Shown piece after piece: positions 24,501-35,120 of a stretch of DNA of 64,000 bases. Each line of letters begins with the position of its first letter. Positions within the stretch are counted from its first letter, which is position 1. The DNA comes from Neckera pumila (taxonomy: Eukaryota; Streptophyta; Bryopsida; Hypnales; Neckeraceae), in the NCBI GenBank assembly GCA_963969595.1, contig OZ018418.1, positions 11,599,001-11,663,000 of the forward strand. Direction: 5' to 3'. The translations under genes and the position numbers were made by a program. The notes below the pieces were generated by a model that had not been told where the DNA came from, made no database searches, and was given only the letters and a program-made list of their open reading frames with translations.

Positions 24501-25393
24501 AAGGAGTTAGGACTCAAGTTGATTCCAGATTTTTAAGATCCAAGATCCACTTTTAGTGGGAGCTTTTTGATTGTAGCTTAAGTTACCTAAATTAGACATG
24601 AAGTTAGAAATGAAACGTGTCATTCCATTAGCTATATTTAGCCTTATGTGCTTTTTGAGTTTGAGGTGTAGTTTAGTATTTAAAGGCGGATTTTAGGTTT
24701 GATCCGGGTAGCATTTTTCATACTTTGTATTCCCAATTTTCTGCAAATGCCGTTGGAGTTTTCCAATTTACAATTGTGAACTGTACCTTTTAGCACTTGT
24801 TCGTGTTATCGTGAGAGCAGTGAGATCGTGCAGATTTGGGTAAGGAGGAAGTGAAACCCGGATACAAGAAGTATCCGGTCCCTGGAGAGATTGCGTGTTA
24901 GACAGGATACAATAGGATTTCAGTGCGAGGATTAGAGTTGGCTTTTGTCAAGAAGCTGCTTTTGTCAAGAAGTATTATAACTCTCCCAATTTTTCCTGAC
25001 GCCCCTTCTCTACCTAGGCCGTGGATTGTCCTGTAGTCTGTCATTGTAGTAATTGTTAGGAGAATCTAGACTTTCTTGCGTGACTTGCTAGCCTGCGTAG
25101 CCCATCCGGTCTAGTTGTGAGGACGGTCTCTTTCTCGTTGTTCTTGTCAAAGTTTTCTTTTCAAATTTATATTGTGGATCTTCTGACACGTTAAAACTCG
25201 GAGGGTAGGAGTTAAGCTTCCTTCCTGAAGCCCAAAGTTGCAGATCCCTCTTGGTCCAGAGGTTAAACTCGAATTTATTACATATAGTTACATACTCTAG
25301 ATCGGATATATATAACCGGGAAAGGAGTTTCCGGTTCCGGATTACTGGAACTGGATCCGGTCTAGACTAGTACTTGAAGTTTGTTTTGGGATA
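21599..25393 (+). mobile_element. Family A long LTR, copy 3: complete solo LTR with target duplication
   Basis: The LTR starts TGTCGGAACTTGAAAATCC at 21599 and ends TTTGTTTTGGGATA at 25393. CCAAT lies directly outside both ends (21594-21598 and 25394-25398), and the identity extends to ACCAATT. Both flanks are halves of one transposase reading frame, which independently fixes the boundaries. At 3.8 kb this is a complete solo LTR. It contains a coding region (22261-24423) followed by a second promoter-like block, GTATTTAAAGGCGG at about 24678. The terminal dinucleotides are TG...TA rather than TG...CA. Confidence 0.8.
22261..24423 (+). pseudogene. LTR-borne ORF of family A, best-preserved copy (two nonsense codons)
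   Basis: From the ATG at 22261 one frame runs 2163 bases to TAG at 24421, interrupted only by TGA at 22315 and TAA at 23461. The full product would be about 719 residues. Order: LIRPWDFRSKAVVAELRPG, then RWTADIWRKVYLFDQEGKG, then a helical core (LLQYVLAILNPERPSRVSLT, NTIFGALSGDRKVDWG, ICPFLIHLYHSEGV). Next come a Glu/Asp/Ser-rich block (about residues 220-265), a coiled coil (about 280-410), a Pro/Glu-rich region with repeated EITKVTxPDP units, a second acidic block (EEEEEEYSNYDEEESGSDQD), and a Lys/Arg-rich tail ending PVKKIRK. The helical core resembles, from memory, the 'putative plant transposon protein' domain. The basic tail could be a nuclear signal. No catalytic motif, zinc knuckle or protease is visible. 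The function is unknown. Confidence 0.7.
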
Positions 25394-25398
25394 CCAAT

Positions 25399-25848
25399 TC
25401 ACTGCATTCCGGCCACTTAGTAGAATTTCATCGAGATCTCTGCGGAACGATACACGAGTCACTTTAAGGTCCATTAAGGCCTTAGAGAAGGATTTTGTAC
25501 TTTCTGTGCTACGACACCAATACAACACCAAATGCTCAAAGCGCCTGCTAGCCTCCTCACTTCCATCTTCATTGCATAATGTTTCCCAATATTTGATGAA
25601 TCCTGACAATCCCTTGTAAATCTCGTCCATAATCCTCATAAGAAGGTGGACAACAGGCAATGGCTGTCCACGAGGCCATAGGCTCTGTCCCTGGGAATCT
25701 TCTTTCCACAATTTAATCCCTTCTTCTGGAAGCCAATCACTATCTGTGCAATAGAACTTGTACTTCATGATAGGCAGACCTGCGGCATTCAAATAGAATT
25801 TGAATTGTTGGGCCTTGGTATGGGCAACAACTGCATCTTCTCCATCAC
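25399..25848 (-). pseudogene. DDE-type transposase relic 1, upstream part
   Basis: The minus strand encodes VVAHTKAQQFKFYLNAAGLP, then KYKFYCTDSDWLPEEGIKLW, then LPVVHLLMRIMDEIYKGLSG, FIKYWETLCNEDG and RRFEHLVLYWCRSTE. Its last codons run into the target duplication of the solo LTR, and the protein continues at 21598. Upstream of about 25848 the homology stops in AT-rich DNA. The N-terminal and catalytic portions are absent, so this is a 5'-truncated relic. Confidence 0.6.
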
Positions 25849-26164
25849 AAAAGTACCCAAATCAACAGAAATATGTTGCGTTTTGTCACCAACATTTACA
25901 TAGTTGACACATAATATTATTAATTTGGTCAATCTGGTAACCAACACTACAAGAAAACAGGTATTTTATGACTGCAAAAATATGATTGGAAATGACTGGC
26001 AACTACTCGCAATCATATTCTTGGAGGCCAATACCTTGGTGAAAAATACAACTGCAAAATATGACTACCAGTCATTTTTGGGCCTTGTACCTCATGGGCG
26101 TATACAATAAGCTCATTGGAAATGCCAAAATACTTTGTAGGGAACAGCAGGGAACATATTTGGG
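25849..26164. other. Spacer, no recognised feature
   Basis: AT-rich sequence with scattered ATGACT/AGTCAT motifs that lead into the following tandem repeat. No gene is seen. Confidence 0.4.
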
Positions 26165-26400
26165 AACGTCAAGTCATATTGCAAGTCATATTTTTGCTAG
26201 AGTCATATTTTGCAGTCATATCTCCATGGTCATGACATTTTTTTCTTTGGGGGTAGCCCAAGGGAAATTTGGGTGGGTAGTCAAATTTTTGCGTTAGTCA
26301 TATTTTGCAGTCATTTTTCCATGGTAGTGACATTTTTTTTTCTATTGGATTAGCCAAGGGAAATATGGGCGGGTAGTCATATTTTTGCCTTCGTCATTTT
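26165..26400 (+). repeat. About 95-bp imperfect tandem repeat (AGTCATATTTTGCAGTCAT units)
   Basis: AGTCATATTTTGCAGTCAT recurs at 26201 and 26296. Each is followed by CCATGGT, TGACATTTTTTT, AGCCCAAGGGAAAT (or close variants) and GGGYGGGTAGTCA. A third partial unit follows at about 26372. Confidence 0.7.
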
Positions 26401-27015
26401 TTTAATCATAATTTTTTATCAATCATATTTTGTAGAAACATTTTTTTGTTAGTAAACTTTATTTCTTTTGGAGCATACTAAGGAAAAGGTGTGCAATCTA
26501 AGATGGCCCTCTTGTATTTCTTTGAGTATAAGTGTGACTTTGTTTCATGATTGCTTATTAAAAAAAAAAAGTAAAATTTTATATGTTGTGTCCATTATAA
26601 GAATTGGCGTCCAATAATTTGGGGTGGCACATGTTTATATTTTAACTAATATATTTTAAATTTTCAAATAGCCTAAAGAAAATTTGGGCGGGAAACATGT
26701 TTGGAGAGTGTCCAGTTATATATTTGCCTCAATTATATTTATAGTCATATTTTTTTGTCAGTCATATTTTGTAATCTCATTTTTTTGGTAGCCATTTTTT
26801 TTCTTTGGAGGCAACCCAAGGAAAAGGTGAGCAATCTAAGATGTCCCTCTTGTAATTTGGCCATTAGGGTCATTCCTTTGAGTGTAGGTGTGGCTTTATT
26901 TCATGGTTATTAAAAAAACATTATTTTTTGGGGGTGATGTGTCACCTATATAATTAGCATAAAATAATTTGGGAAGGCATATGTTTATGTTTTAATTAAT
27001 ATATTTAAAGTTTTC
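26355..27015 (+). repeat. Tandem duplication of about 325 bp
   Basis: The two halves (about 26355-26680 and 26681-27015) share GGGCGGG, GTCAGTCATATTTTGTA-like motifs, AAGGAAAAGGTGWGCAATCT, AAGATGKCCCTCTTGTA, TTTGAGTRTARGTGTG and AATAATTTGGGRWGGCA in the same order. Confidence 0.65.
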
Positions 27016-30000
27016 ATAAAAAATTAGAAGGGAAGTAGAGAGGAATAAAGAAATTAACAACAAGAGATAGTTATATTTTTTTAAGGATTTAGGGAAAAAT
27101 TAGAGAAGAATTAAAGCCTATGAACAAACTATAACACCAAAGCAGTACCAAATCTAAGAACCTAGATTAGAAAATGGGCTTGCCTTATCCCATTATTGGG
27201 ACTTGTTGTGAGGTTGATGATTGTGATACAAATTGAAAGCTAATTAGATTGATTAATACAAAGTGAAATCTAATACATTTAATTTAATGATGTAGATTGA
27301 AGGTTGTAGAGTTTAGAAAAAACACTTGAAGCTTGGAAAAACTCTACTCTAAAGAGGAAAAAAAAGAGTGAGAAAAATCCATACCCGAGTGGCCATGGAG
27401 CAAGAGTAAGTGAGGAGTGCAATTTGTATTGAGAGTCTAAGAGTTTGAAGTAGAAGTACAGGTTCCAAGTTGACACTTGAAGCTTTGGGCATGGTTAGAC
27501 GACTAATTTGACTATGTATTAATAAAAAAAATTGTTGATTATAACACGCATAGTTGACCAAATGAGGTTTCAAAGTCTTAAATATATACTTAGTTAACAC
27601 TTATGAGGTTTATGTCATTACAATTGTTTGATTTATAGATAATTTGAAATTAATTAGTAGAAATAGAAGTCAAAGATTTTCATTCTAAAATATCCCAAAG
27701 AATAAAGGAAAAAAAGGAAAAATATAGAAAATAATTTAGAAAAAGTCAAGAGAGAGAAGTAGAAAGAAATAGGTTGAAAAAGAAGGATAAGATCATAGAT
27801 AGAATTTATACAACTTGTTATAAAAGTCATCATTTAAGTTGTATATATAAAGACACAAAAAATGCAACAAAAATGGATCAATGCAAGCCTCGTGATACAA
27901 TTACAATATGAGTGTTGGAGAATGGAGATGTTGTAGAAACGGATTTCAAGGCATGTCCTTAAATTTGGCACTTTGTTATTTCTCTTCTCATAGAAAGCAT
28001 AGTTACATTAGAAATTAAGAGGTTTAAGTCACACTTTTAAGAATTTACTAAAATCCAACTTTGAATTCAAGATCACTTAGGTAATTTCCAGAGGTTTCCA
28101 ACAACATATCACAATTTTAAAAATAAATAAAAATCAAGGAAGATAAAACACGATGAAATGAGATAGTCAAGAGTGTTAGTTTTGGATTAAAAATGAAAAA
28201 AAGTCATCCAATTCAAATTAAAAAGAAACTTTAAAATTTAGGTGACATTTTAAATCCAATCTTGAAAATAAAAACTAATTTAGGATTATAGGCTAAAAAA
28301 AAATGTAGATGAAATCTTGAAGAATTAGAGACAAAACTTCATCCAAAATTTTTGCTAAAAATATCCCATTATAAAGATTTTTACTATTTTAGAATAGATA
28401 TTCAGTGCTCTATAATTTAAGTTCGCAAACATTTTGAATTTCTCAGCTTGGATTTGGAAGTCCAGAGTTTTGGCCTAGATTAGATGAAACCATGTAAAAC
28501 CACCTTAAAACATCTCAATTTTTACAATTTGTATCAGTTTTAGTTAAGATTTGATCCACTTATACTTTATCATTAGAGAATACTTGTTCATTGCTTAGAA
28601 TGCCAATTGAACAATACTTAGATATCCAAAATATAGTTTGAAGCTCAACAACAAAGAAAATGGTTGTGCACGCTTTATCTCAAGGATATAGATAAAATAC
28701 TCACATATATTATGTATTGAAGTTCGTTTCTTTCTTGAAAATGTTCTCAACAATGTCATATAAGCTACATTTTTTGAATCTCTACACACCCTACAAAAGT
28801 CACAAAATTATTCATATGAAGATTGAAGCTTACCGTGGGTACACTCGCGCTTGTATTGCAATTAAAAGATGGTTGTTTGGATGTTTTTACAAGGATATAA
28901 CTATAAAAACATAATTCCTTTTTTGCTTCAAAGATGCTTTTAAATAGTGCCTCTATCAAATACTTTTGCTCCTGCATATTTTTGTGCATGGACGGAGATA
29001 CTTTGGCAAATGCATGGCATCTATTTAAATTTATTTTGCCATAACTGTAGGTGCTTTCAGGCCTTGCAGCTTTCCTTCATGCATTTTGTGGAGTCTTCCT
29101 CTTGGGTACATGTGAGCCTCCAAGTTAGCACTTGAACTTCAGAATTTTCTTTTTTTTGCATTTTGTTCACATTTACAATTAATTAGGGTTGAAAAGATAG
29201 TATAAGTATGTTCATATGACATTTGGAAGAAATCCCTACAAATGAAATATGATTTAACCAAAAAACCCGGAACCACTCTAATTACTACTATGAGCTATTT
29301 TTAAGTCTATTTAAGCATTTGAGAGAACATTTGAAGGTTCAGGTGGTATTAAGCCTGAAGGCCAAACCACAAAACCACCTGGAAATAGACTTTTGAAGGG
29401 TATGTAAAATACTTAGGATAGAAAATAGAGGATAGGAAAAAAGTCAGGGAACAATGCAAGTAAAACCATAAACCAGGATTATGAGTAGTCCACAAGCAAA
29501 GAACGAAGGTTTTTGACCAGTAAACCTGCCAGGAGCGTAACAATAAAGCTTGATTGCTAGATTTCCATGACCAAGAATGATTCCCCCCCCCCCGGGAGGG
29601 AATTAACCCTATATCCAAAATGATTCCTCCCTGGGTGGGAATTAAACTGGAAGGTTACAAATTATACACTCCTTTGATTAGTTCAAAGAAAGTTGTAAGT
29701 TTGCACATGGCATTTGGAAACTTCCTAGAAGTTGCCCAAAAAGTTTCGTAATTTTTCGAATTGCGGAAATGATTCCCTAGGAAGTCAATTGTGTTTTTAC
29801 GCATTGGGAAATTCCTAGAAAATTCCAAAGTGGCGGTAAAATCCCACAAAAATTAGGATAGAATGTTTAGTGCTAATAAAGCACCTGACCAAATTCCATT
29901 ACATTCCAACCCCGACAAGTACCAGAACTGGCGGCACTAATGGATTTTTAACGGATTTTAAAACATTCGTTACGTTGACCGACACACTGAGAGCTCCCGA

Positions 30001-30339
30001 TTTTTTATTGGAGTCAACTTAGACTCTTTTCTTCCTATCTTGGACCTCAATGATAACCCTAGCCAGTCAAAACTTGAAAACAAAATTATCTCCAACAATT
30101 GGATTTTTACCCTTTTTAGCGATGCACTAAAAGTTGGTTTTAATATACAAAACGGCCTAGATATAGGATATAGGGAGACTAGTGGACTAATTTGGGTCTT
30201 TTGAACGCAATGGCGCAATCCATTTGGCATTTGGAGCTTTTCTTCAAAAGTTAGAGTGATCACAGCAGTAGTGCAGAATTTTAAGCAAGTAAATTTGAAA
30301 TTACCTAGGAATAGAAGTAGGTAATAGGAGGGAAGGTGA
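27016..30339. other. Long AT-rich stretch without a recognised gene
   Basis: Only short open frames without domain signatures are present. At 29575-29645 a small duplication of AATGATTCC...GGGAATTAA flanks a run of eleven C followed by GGGAGG. I see no element boundary, RNA gene or coding signal. Confidence 0.45.
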
Positions 30340-30801
30340 GAGCCTTGAGTGAGTATATAAGGCCATCTCCTCCCCTCTCTTTGCACCCCTTTTATTTTTC
30401 ATAAAACTTTGGCCAAAATGCGGCCATGTTGTTTGAATTGGTGGTTTTCGGCCAATCATTTGTTTTAATGCTTTTGGAGCTTTGCTCCTTAACTTTTATC
30501 AAATGTTCTCTTGTGTTTTGAGCTCTTTCAAAGGACGTTGGGGTCCCCTTGAATTGCTTATTTGCTTACGCGTATTGGAATTGAGATTATCCGTGTTGTC
30601 TGGTTCTTTTTGTTGATGTTTAGAAAATCATGGTTTCTAACCCCTTCAAACCAAGCTCCTTGTGTGGGATATCTTGACTCACGTCATAGAACATCCCTCT
30701 AGAGCCTTGACGTTTGAAAACGTTGTCCGTAGAAGAGTCATAAGTGTTTATAGAGAAGTTTGGGTTGGAACCAAATTCTTGTCGTCAAGAATTCCTTTGT
30801 T
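30340..30801 (+). promoter_or_regulatory. TATA-containing promoter-like or LTR-like segment
   Basis: GAGTATATAAGGCC at about 30350-30363 is followed by CTCCTCCCCTCTC and then GC-richer sequence. This is the layout of an LTR or gene core promoter. No matching LTR copy, primer site or downstream coding region was found, so its parent element is unknown. Confidence 0.35.
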
Positions 30802-31075
30802 AAGTTGTCCAGAAATTGAGGTTAACCCCTCTAATACAGCAAAGCTATTGCCTTGGATTTAGTTTTCATTAGACAAATTTAAATTTTCTTTGTTAAAGTT
30901 GTCCAAAAATTGAGGTTAATCCCTCTAATACAGCAAAGCTATCGCCGTGGACTTAGTTTGTGTTAAGACTAAATTAAAATTCCTCCTTCAAAGTTGTCCA
31001 AAAATTGAGGTTAACCCCTCTAATATGGTGGAGCTTCATACCTAGTTAGAATTTCCGTTTTAAGTTTTTTGTCAA
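30802..31075 (+). repeat. Three-unit tandem repeat of about 95 bp
   Basis: AAGTTGTCCARAAATTGAGG begins units at 30802, 30896 and 30991. Each continues GTTAAYCCCTCTAATA, and the first two carry CAGCAAAGCTATYGCC. Confidence 0.85.
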
Positions 31076-32752
31076 AGGGTCCCCAAGGGAGACCCAAGTA
31101 TTGGCAAGCAACGGCCATTAATTTAGTTAGTGTTTAAAAAGCTCATTAGAAATCCAAAATTTGAATCCAGCAGCTCGAGGCCAGAAGGGAGCCAAAGTTC
31201 AGGCAGCAAGGAGGCTGGCAGTTAGGGAGGCCCGGCAAGCAGGGAGGCCAACAGTCCAACTGGAAGCCAGCAATTGTCGAAAGAGCTAACAGGCCCGTCA
31301 GTGCAAGTACGGTGATTGAAATTTTCACATACATCAGAACCAAAACAATTAAACTGGGGTGATACCCCCAGGGATCCCAAATTTTGGTTTTTTCATGATT
31401 TTCCACCAATTGTGGCATGGATTAGCATTTTCTATAAAAATAAGTCTGAGAAGAAGGAGCTTGAAGTTTCAAATTTAGCAAGCTTAGAAGCCAAAAATTC
31501 ACCAGAGAGCCAGTGATTCCCTGGAGGCTTCAAAAATTCAGATTATAGAAAGTCAACCCAGTTTGACCAGCTCCAGAGTACCCCAAAATTCACAAGAGAT
31601 CACCAGAGAGTTGGTACGGCTTAGGGAGTTCAAAAAATCAGCAAGTAAAAGTCAACCCAGGTTGACCTGGCTTGAAAGACAGACCATCTCAAGCACCAGA
31701 GAGAGTGTGAAGATTGATTGTTTTGCAAACCAGACCATCCCAAGCAAACCAGAGAGTGGGTTGGAGTTGATTTAATTGCAAACCAGAGAGTCGGTTGAAG
31801 TTGATTGAGTTACAAATTAGAGAAAAGGTTGAGTGAATTACGAACCAGAGAGAGTGGTGAGGTTGTGTTTGAACAACAAGCTATACTGGGAGGTTGGAAC
31901 TCCATTTGCAATACATCATGAACTTGCAAAAAATTGACAGAACTTTGTTGTGGAGCTCAAGCTTTGAACTAATAAATTCTCTAAGTACACAATGGAAACA
32001 AGGACAACAAATTGAGTGCTTATTAGTTGAAGGAAGAAGAAGAAAGGAAGGTTAGTGATTAGAACTACCCATAGAAAATACTTTGACTTTTGTAGTTATA
32101 ATTAGCATTTAGATTAGAAGACAAAAGAAAACAATGAAAAGGAAGAATATTGGATCTCCAAATATTCTCAAATTAGTTATTAGTTAGAAAAAATTAGATA
32201 AACTTTGTTTCGAGCCCTTGTTTGATTCCAAGGAAATTAGCCAAAAAGTTGGCATTATATTTTGTTAGATTTTATTCCTACAAAATATCTCCAAAAGTTG
32301 GTGTTAGATTTGATTAGATATATTCCTAGGAAATATCTCTAAAAGAAAAGAAAATACTTGGAAAAAGAAATTGGGATTTATAAATCCACTAAAAAGGTTG
32401 TAAAAAAAACCCCGTCAAAATGCCAAACACTGAAGATGGAGTTGGAGTGTGCAATTGACCAATGGGTGGCGTTGTACAACAAGGAAAGCAACAGTGTTCA
32501 AGTTAGTAACTAATTATTTTATTTCTTGTATTTTTTCCAAGTTATTAGATTAGACGTTAAACTTTCCAAATTATTAGTAAAATTGGAATCATCATAGGAA
32601 CTTAGGGAAAAAATCCAATAGAAATTTATTAAGGACTTTTAGAAATTACTATAGCAATTACACAAAGATTTTACCGCAATTAAAAAAAGTTACTAGAACT
32701 TATCCCTAGAGGAAAATTCGCCGTAAAAAAAGAAGTTACCAAGAGGAATCTT
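31076..32752. other. Non-coding stretch with GGGAGGC and ACCAGAGAG motif clusters
   Basis: From 31180 to 31275 GGAGGC/GGCAGC/GGCAAGC motifs recur. From 31500 to 31860 (A)CCAGAGAG occurs about eight times, interleaved with AAGTCAACCCAG and GTTGACC. The style recalls the transcribed leader of an LTR element. No gag, primer site or domain was found. Confidence 0.4.
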
Positions 32753-32818
32753 TTTAGAATCTTTTAGAATCTTTTTAGAATCTTTTAGAATCTTTTAGAA
32801 TCTTTTAGGAATCTTAGG
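32753..32818 (+). repeat. AGAATCTTTT short tandem repeat
   Basis: About six copies of TTTTAGAATC(T) at 10-11-base spacing. Confidence 0.85.
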
Positions 32819-33430
32819 TTACAAGGTGAAATTAGCGTTAACTTAGACTTTAAGGTAAAAAAAAATTACGGAAGAATTTCGATGAACCGGACAACGATCA
32901 AAATTCACCCATAAACAACATTTATCTAGGAAGTCAAAAATAAGAAGCTTTTACCTTCTTAAAACTTTGAAGTAAAGATTAAAAAATAAGAATATTGATT
33001 TCAAAAGACAATAGTTAAAACCCCAAATTTATCCAATTAGGAAGAATTAATTAAGAATTTATTACTAAGGATAAAAAAGAATTATAAAAGGTAATTTATT
33101 CATTTAAGAATTAATTAGAAATATTTTAGGAATATTAGAATACAAAGTAAAGGTAGAAATAATTTAGAACCTTAAGGTAAAAAAAAAGAATTACGTAAGA
33201 AATTTGATGAACCAACATAGTCAAAATTCATAGTAAATCACATTTAAATCAAAAAGCTAAAGTTAAGAGTCACCTTCTTAAAGAGTCAAAAGCAAAGGTA
33301 AAAAGATAAAAACAACAATCTCCTAGGACAACAATAAATTTCAAGTTTATCTCACTAGTAAAAAGTAGTTGAGAATTTATCTCAAAATTTACCAAAGATA
33401 AATTAAGTTAGAACTTCATCACTTATTGTT
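32811..33430 (+). repeat. Tandem duplication of about 310 bp
   Basis: The halves starting near 32811 and 33128 share GGAATMTTAGRWTACAA, a TTAAGGTAAAAAAAAA-like tract, TTCGATGAACC/TTTGATGAACC, TCAAAATTCA, ACCTTCTTAAA and AGAATTTAT in the same order. It is AT-rich and non-coding. Confidence 0.65.
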
Positions 33431-33837
33431 TAGAAATCTCCGTTAAAGTTAGAATTCTTTGTCATCTAAAAAAAGGGCAAAACAAACCCTATAAGTTAAG
33501 TTATTTTCTCCATCTTATATAACTAATGACAATTGGACCTCAGTTTTGACAACTAAAGTCAAAACCAACGCCAATTCTAACAAGTGGTTTAATTTGGTTA
33601 TTTTGATTAGTATTAACCAATAAACAGTTAGGATTAGTAAAACAATAAAGATCCATTGCTTGGAAGGCTCAACTGGATTACACGTTGTTAGACACCTTTT
33701 AGGAGTTCAACTTCACAATTACAAGAACCTAGCTTTGTATACATTTTATTCCAAGGGTGGGAATAAAGCGCCCACAGTACGCAATTCCCATAATCCTATA
33801 TTATATGGCTTTGATTATAACACTTCAAGGGAGCAGT
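33431..33837. other. Spacer, no recognised feature
   Basis: AT-rich sequence with one short open frame (33660 onwards) that runs into the minisatellite. No domain is recognisable. Confidence 0.4.
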
Positions 33838-33975
33838 GTCAATTCGGACATTTTTCTGTCAATTTTTTGTCAATTTGGAGATTATTTTGTCAATTTTCTG
33901 TCAATTTGGACATTTTTTTGACAGGATTCTATCAATTGGGACATTTTAGTCAATTTAAACATTTCAACTTGGACA
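33838..33975 (+). repeat. GTCAATTTGGACATTTTT-type minisatellite
   Basis: About six imperfect copies of GTCAATTTGGACATTTTTTT occur here. The unit is the reverse complement of that at 13868-13980. Confidence 0.8.
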
Positions 33976-34240
33976 CTATCTCTTGCAGCGTAATAACTTA
34001 TAATGCATTTTTCGTCCAATTTCAAGGGATATAATTCTTTTAATGTAGAAAATTCTTATAGCCTTTTAAAAAGGAACCCAAAAATGTATTAATACATGAA
34101 ATGAATAATTTTTTAGGAAAATAATGCATTATAAACCAAATTATATGAGTTATTTCAATACATGTATCATGGTGTAAGGTATCTAAATTTTTAGGCTTTT
34201 TAGTAAATAAATGATTTTAATAGATGCCATATTTAACTAC

Positions 34241-34264
34241 TTTTGGACTATCGATAGTCCAAAA
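34241..34264. repeat. Perfect 24-bp palindrome
   Basis: The core TTGGACTATCGATAGTCCAA, extended by two T and two A on its outer sides, is its own reverse complement without a mismatch. Confidence 0.9.
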
Positions 34265-34570
34265 TTAATAAATGCACAAATTCCACGATGATGGAGGTTG
34301 TCTATTGACCGGGGGATATCCAGATAGAAAGTACCAAGATATCCGACGATTTGAGGGTGAAACCTTTGTCTTAGCATTGGAAGTAGCAGTAGATAGTTTT
34401 AATGTTCAAGAAAAGTTCATATAAGTTGATTCCCGTTGGCTATGCTAAAGTTTTCATATTGGCATTGTGAGAATTCTCCATGAATATGGAACACGTGTGT
34501 CAACTTCCTTCGATACACGTATGACTTGAAGCTGGGATTTTCTAATGTACCGATTGTTGTAGTCAATTAA

Positions 34571-34872
34571 TTTCCACACTGTATAAAGGGTAAAGTCTCA
34601 TTTGGATATTTCATGATGGAGTGCTAACATCGTAGGCAAATGGAGACATCCTCATGATCATGGAACTAAGTTTTCACATTGTATAAAGGGGGAAGTCTCA
34701 TTTGGATATTCCATGATGGAGTGCTAAAATCATAAGGCAAGTAAAAACATCCACATGGTTACGGAAATTAATTTCCACACTGTATAAAGGGGGAAGTCTC
34801 ATCAGGATATCCCATAATGGAGTACTAACATTGTAAGGCAAGTGGAGACATCTGCATGATCACGGAAATTAA
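34571..34872 (+). repeat. Three-unit tandem repeat of about 100 bp
   Basis: TTTCCACACTGTATAAAGGG (or the variant TTTTCACATT...) begins units at 34571, 34671 and 34772. Each continues AAGTCTCATYWGGATAT, CCATRATGGAGT, then CATC and CATGRT. The units contain a TTCATGATGG half-site related to the palindrome family. Confidence 0.85.
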
Positions 34873-35120
34873 TGCCAACAAGAATACATCCTATGCCTTG
34901 TTTAATTCTTGCCTGCATAGAGTGTAGATATCTAATAGTCCATTTTAAAGTACTTGGCTACATATTTCAAAACAGTTAGCAAGCAGAATCCCAGATGACC
35001 ACAGGTACAAGAGATACTGAAGGAGTGATGAACAAAAACAACTTCTGACAATAACAATGAAGATTGACAAGGCATCATGACATCTCATGATAGCCACAAT
35101 GACCCGAATACAGTACTTGA
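34873..35120. other. Spacer with a palindrome-family site
   Basis: ATCATGACATCTCATGAT at 35074-35091 is an imperfect member of the ACCGTGATATATCACGGT family. It lies just 3' of transposase relic 2. No gene is seen. Confidence 0.5.

Noticed and set aside
33660..34034. 124-codon plus-strand frame
   Set aside because: About half of it is translated minisatellite, and no recognisable domain precedes it.
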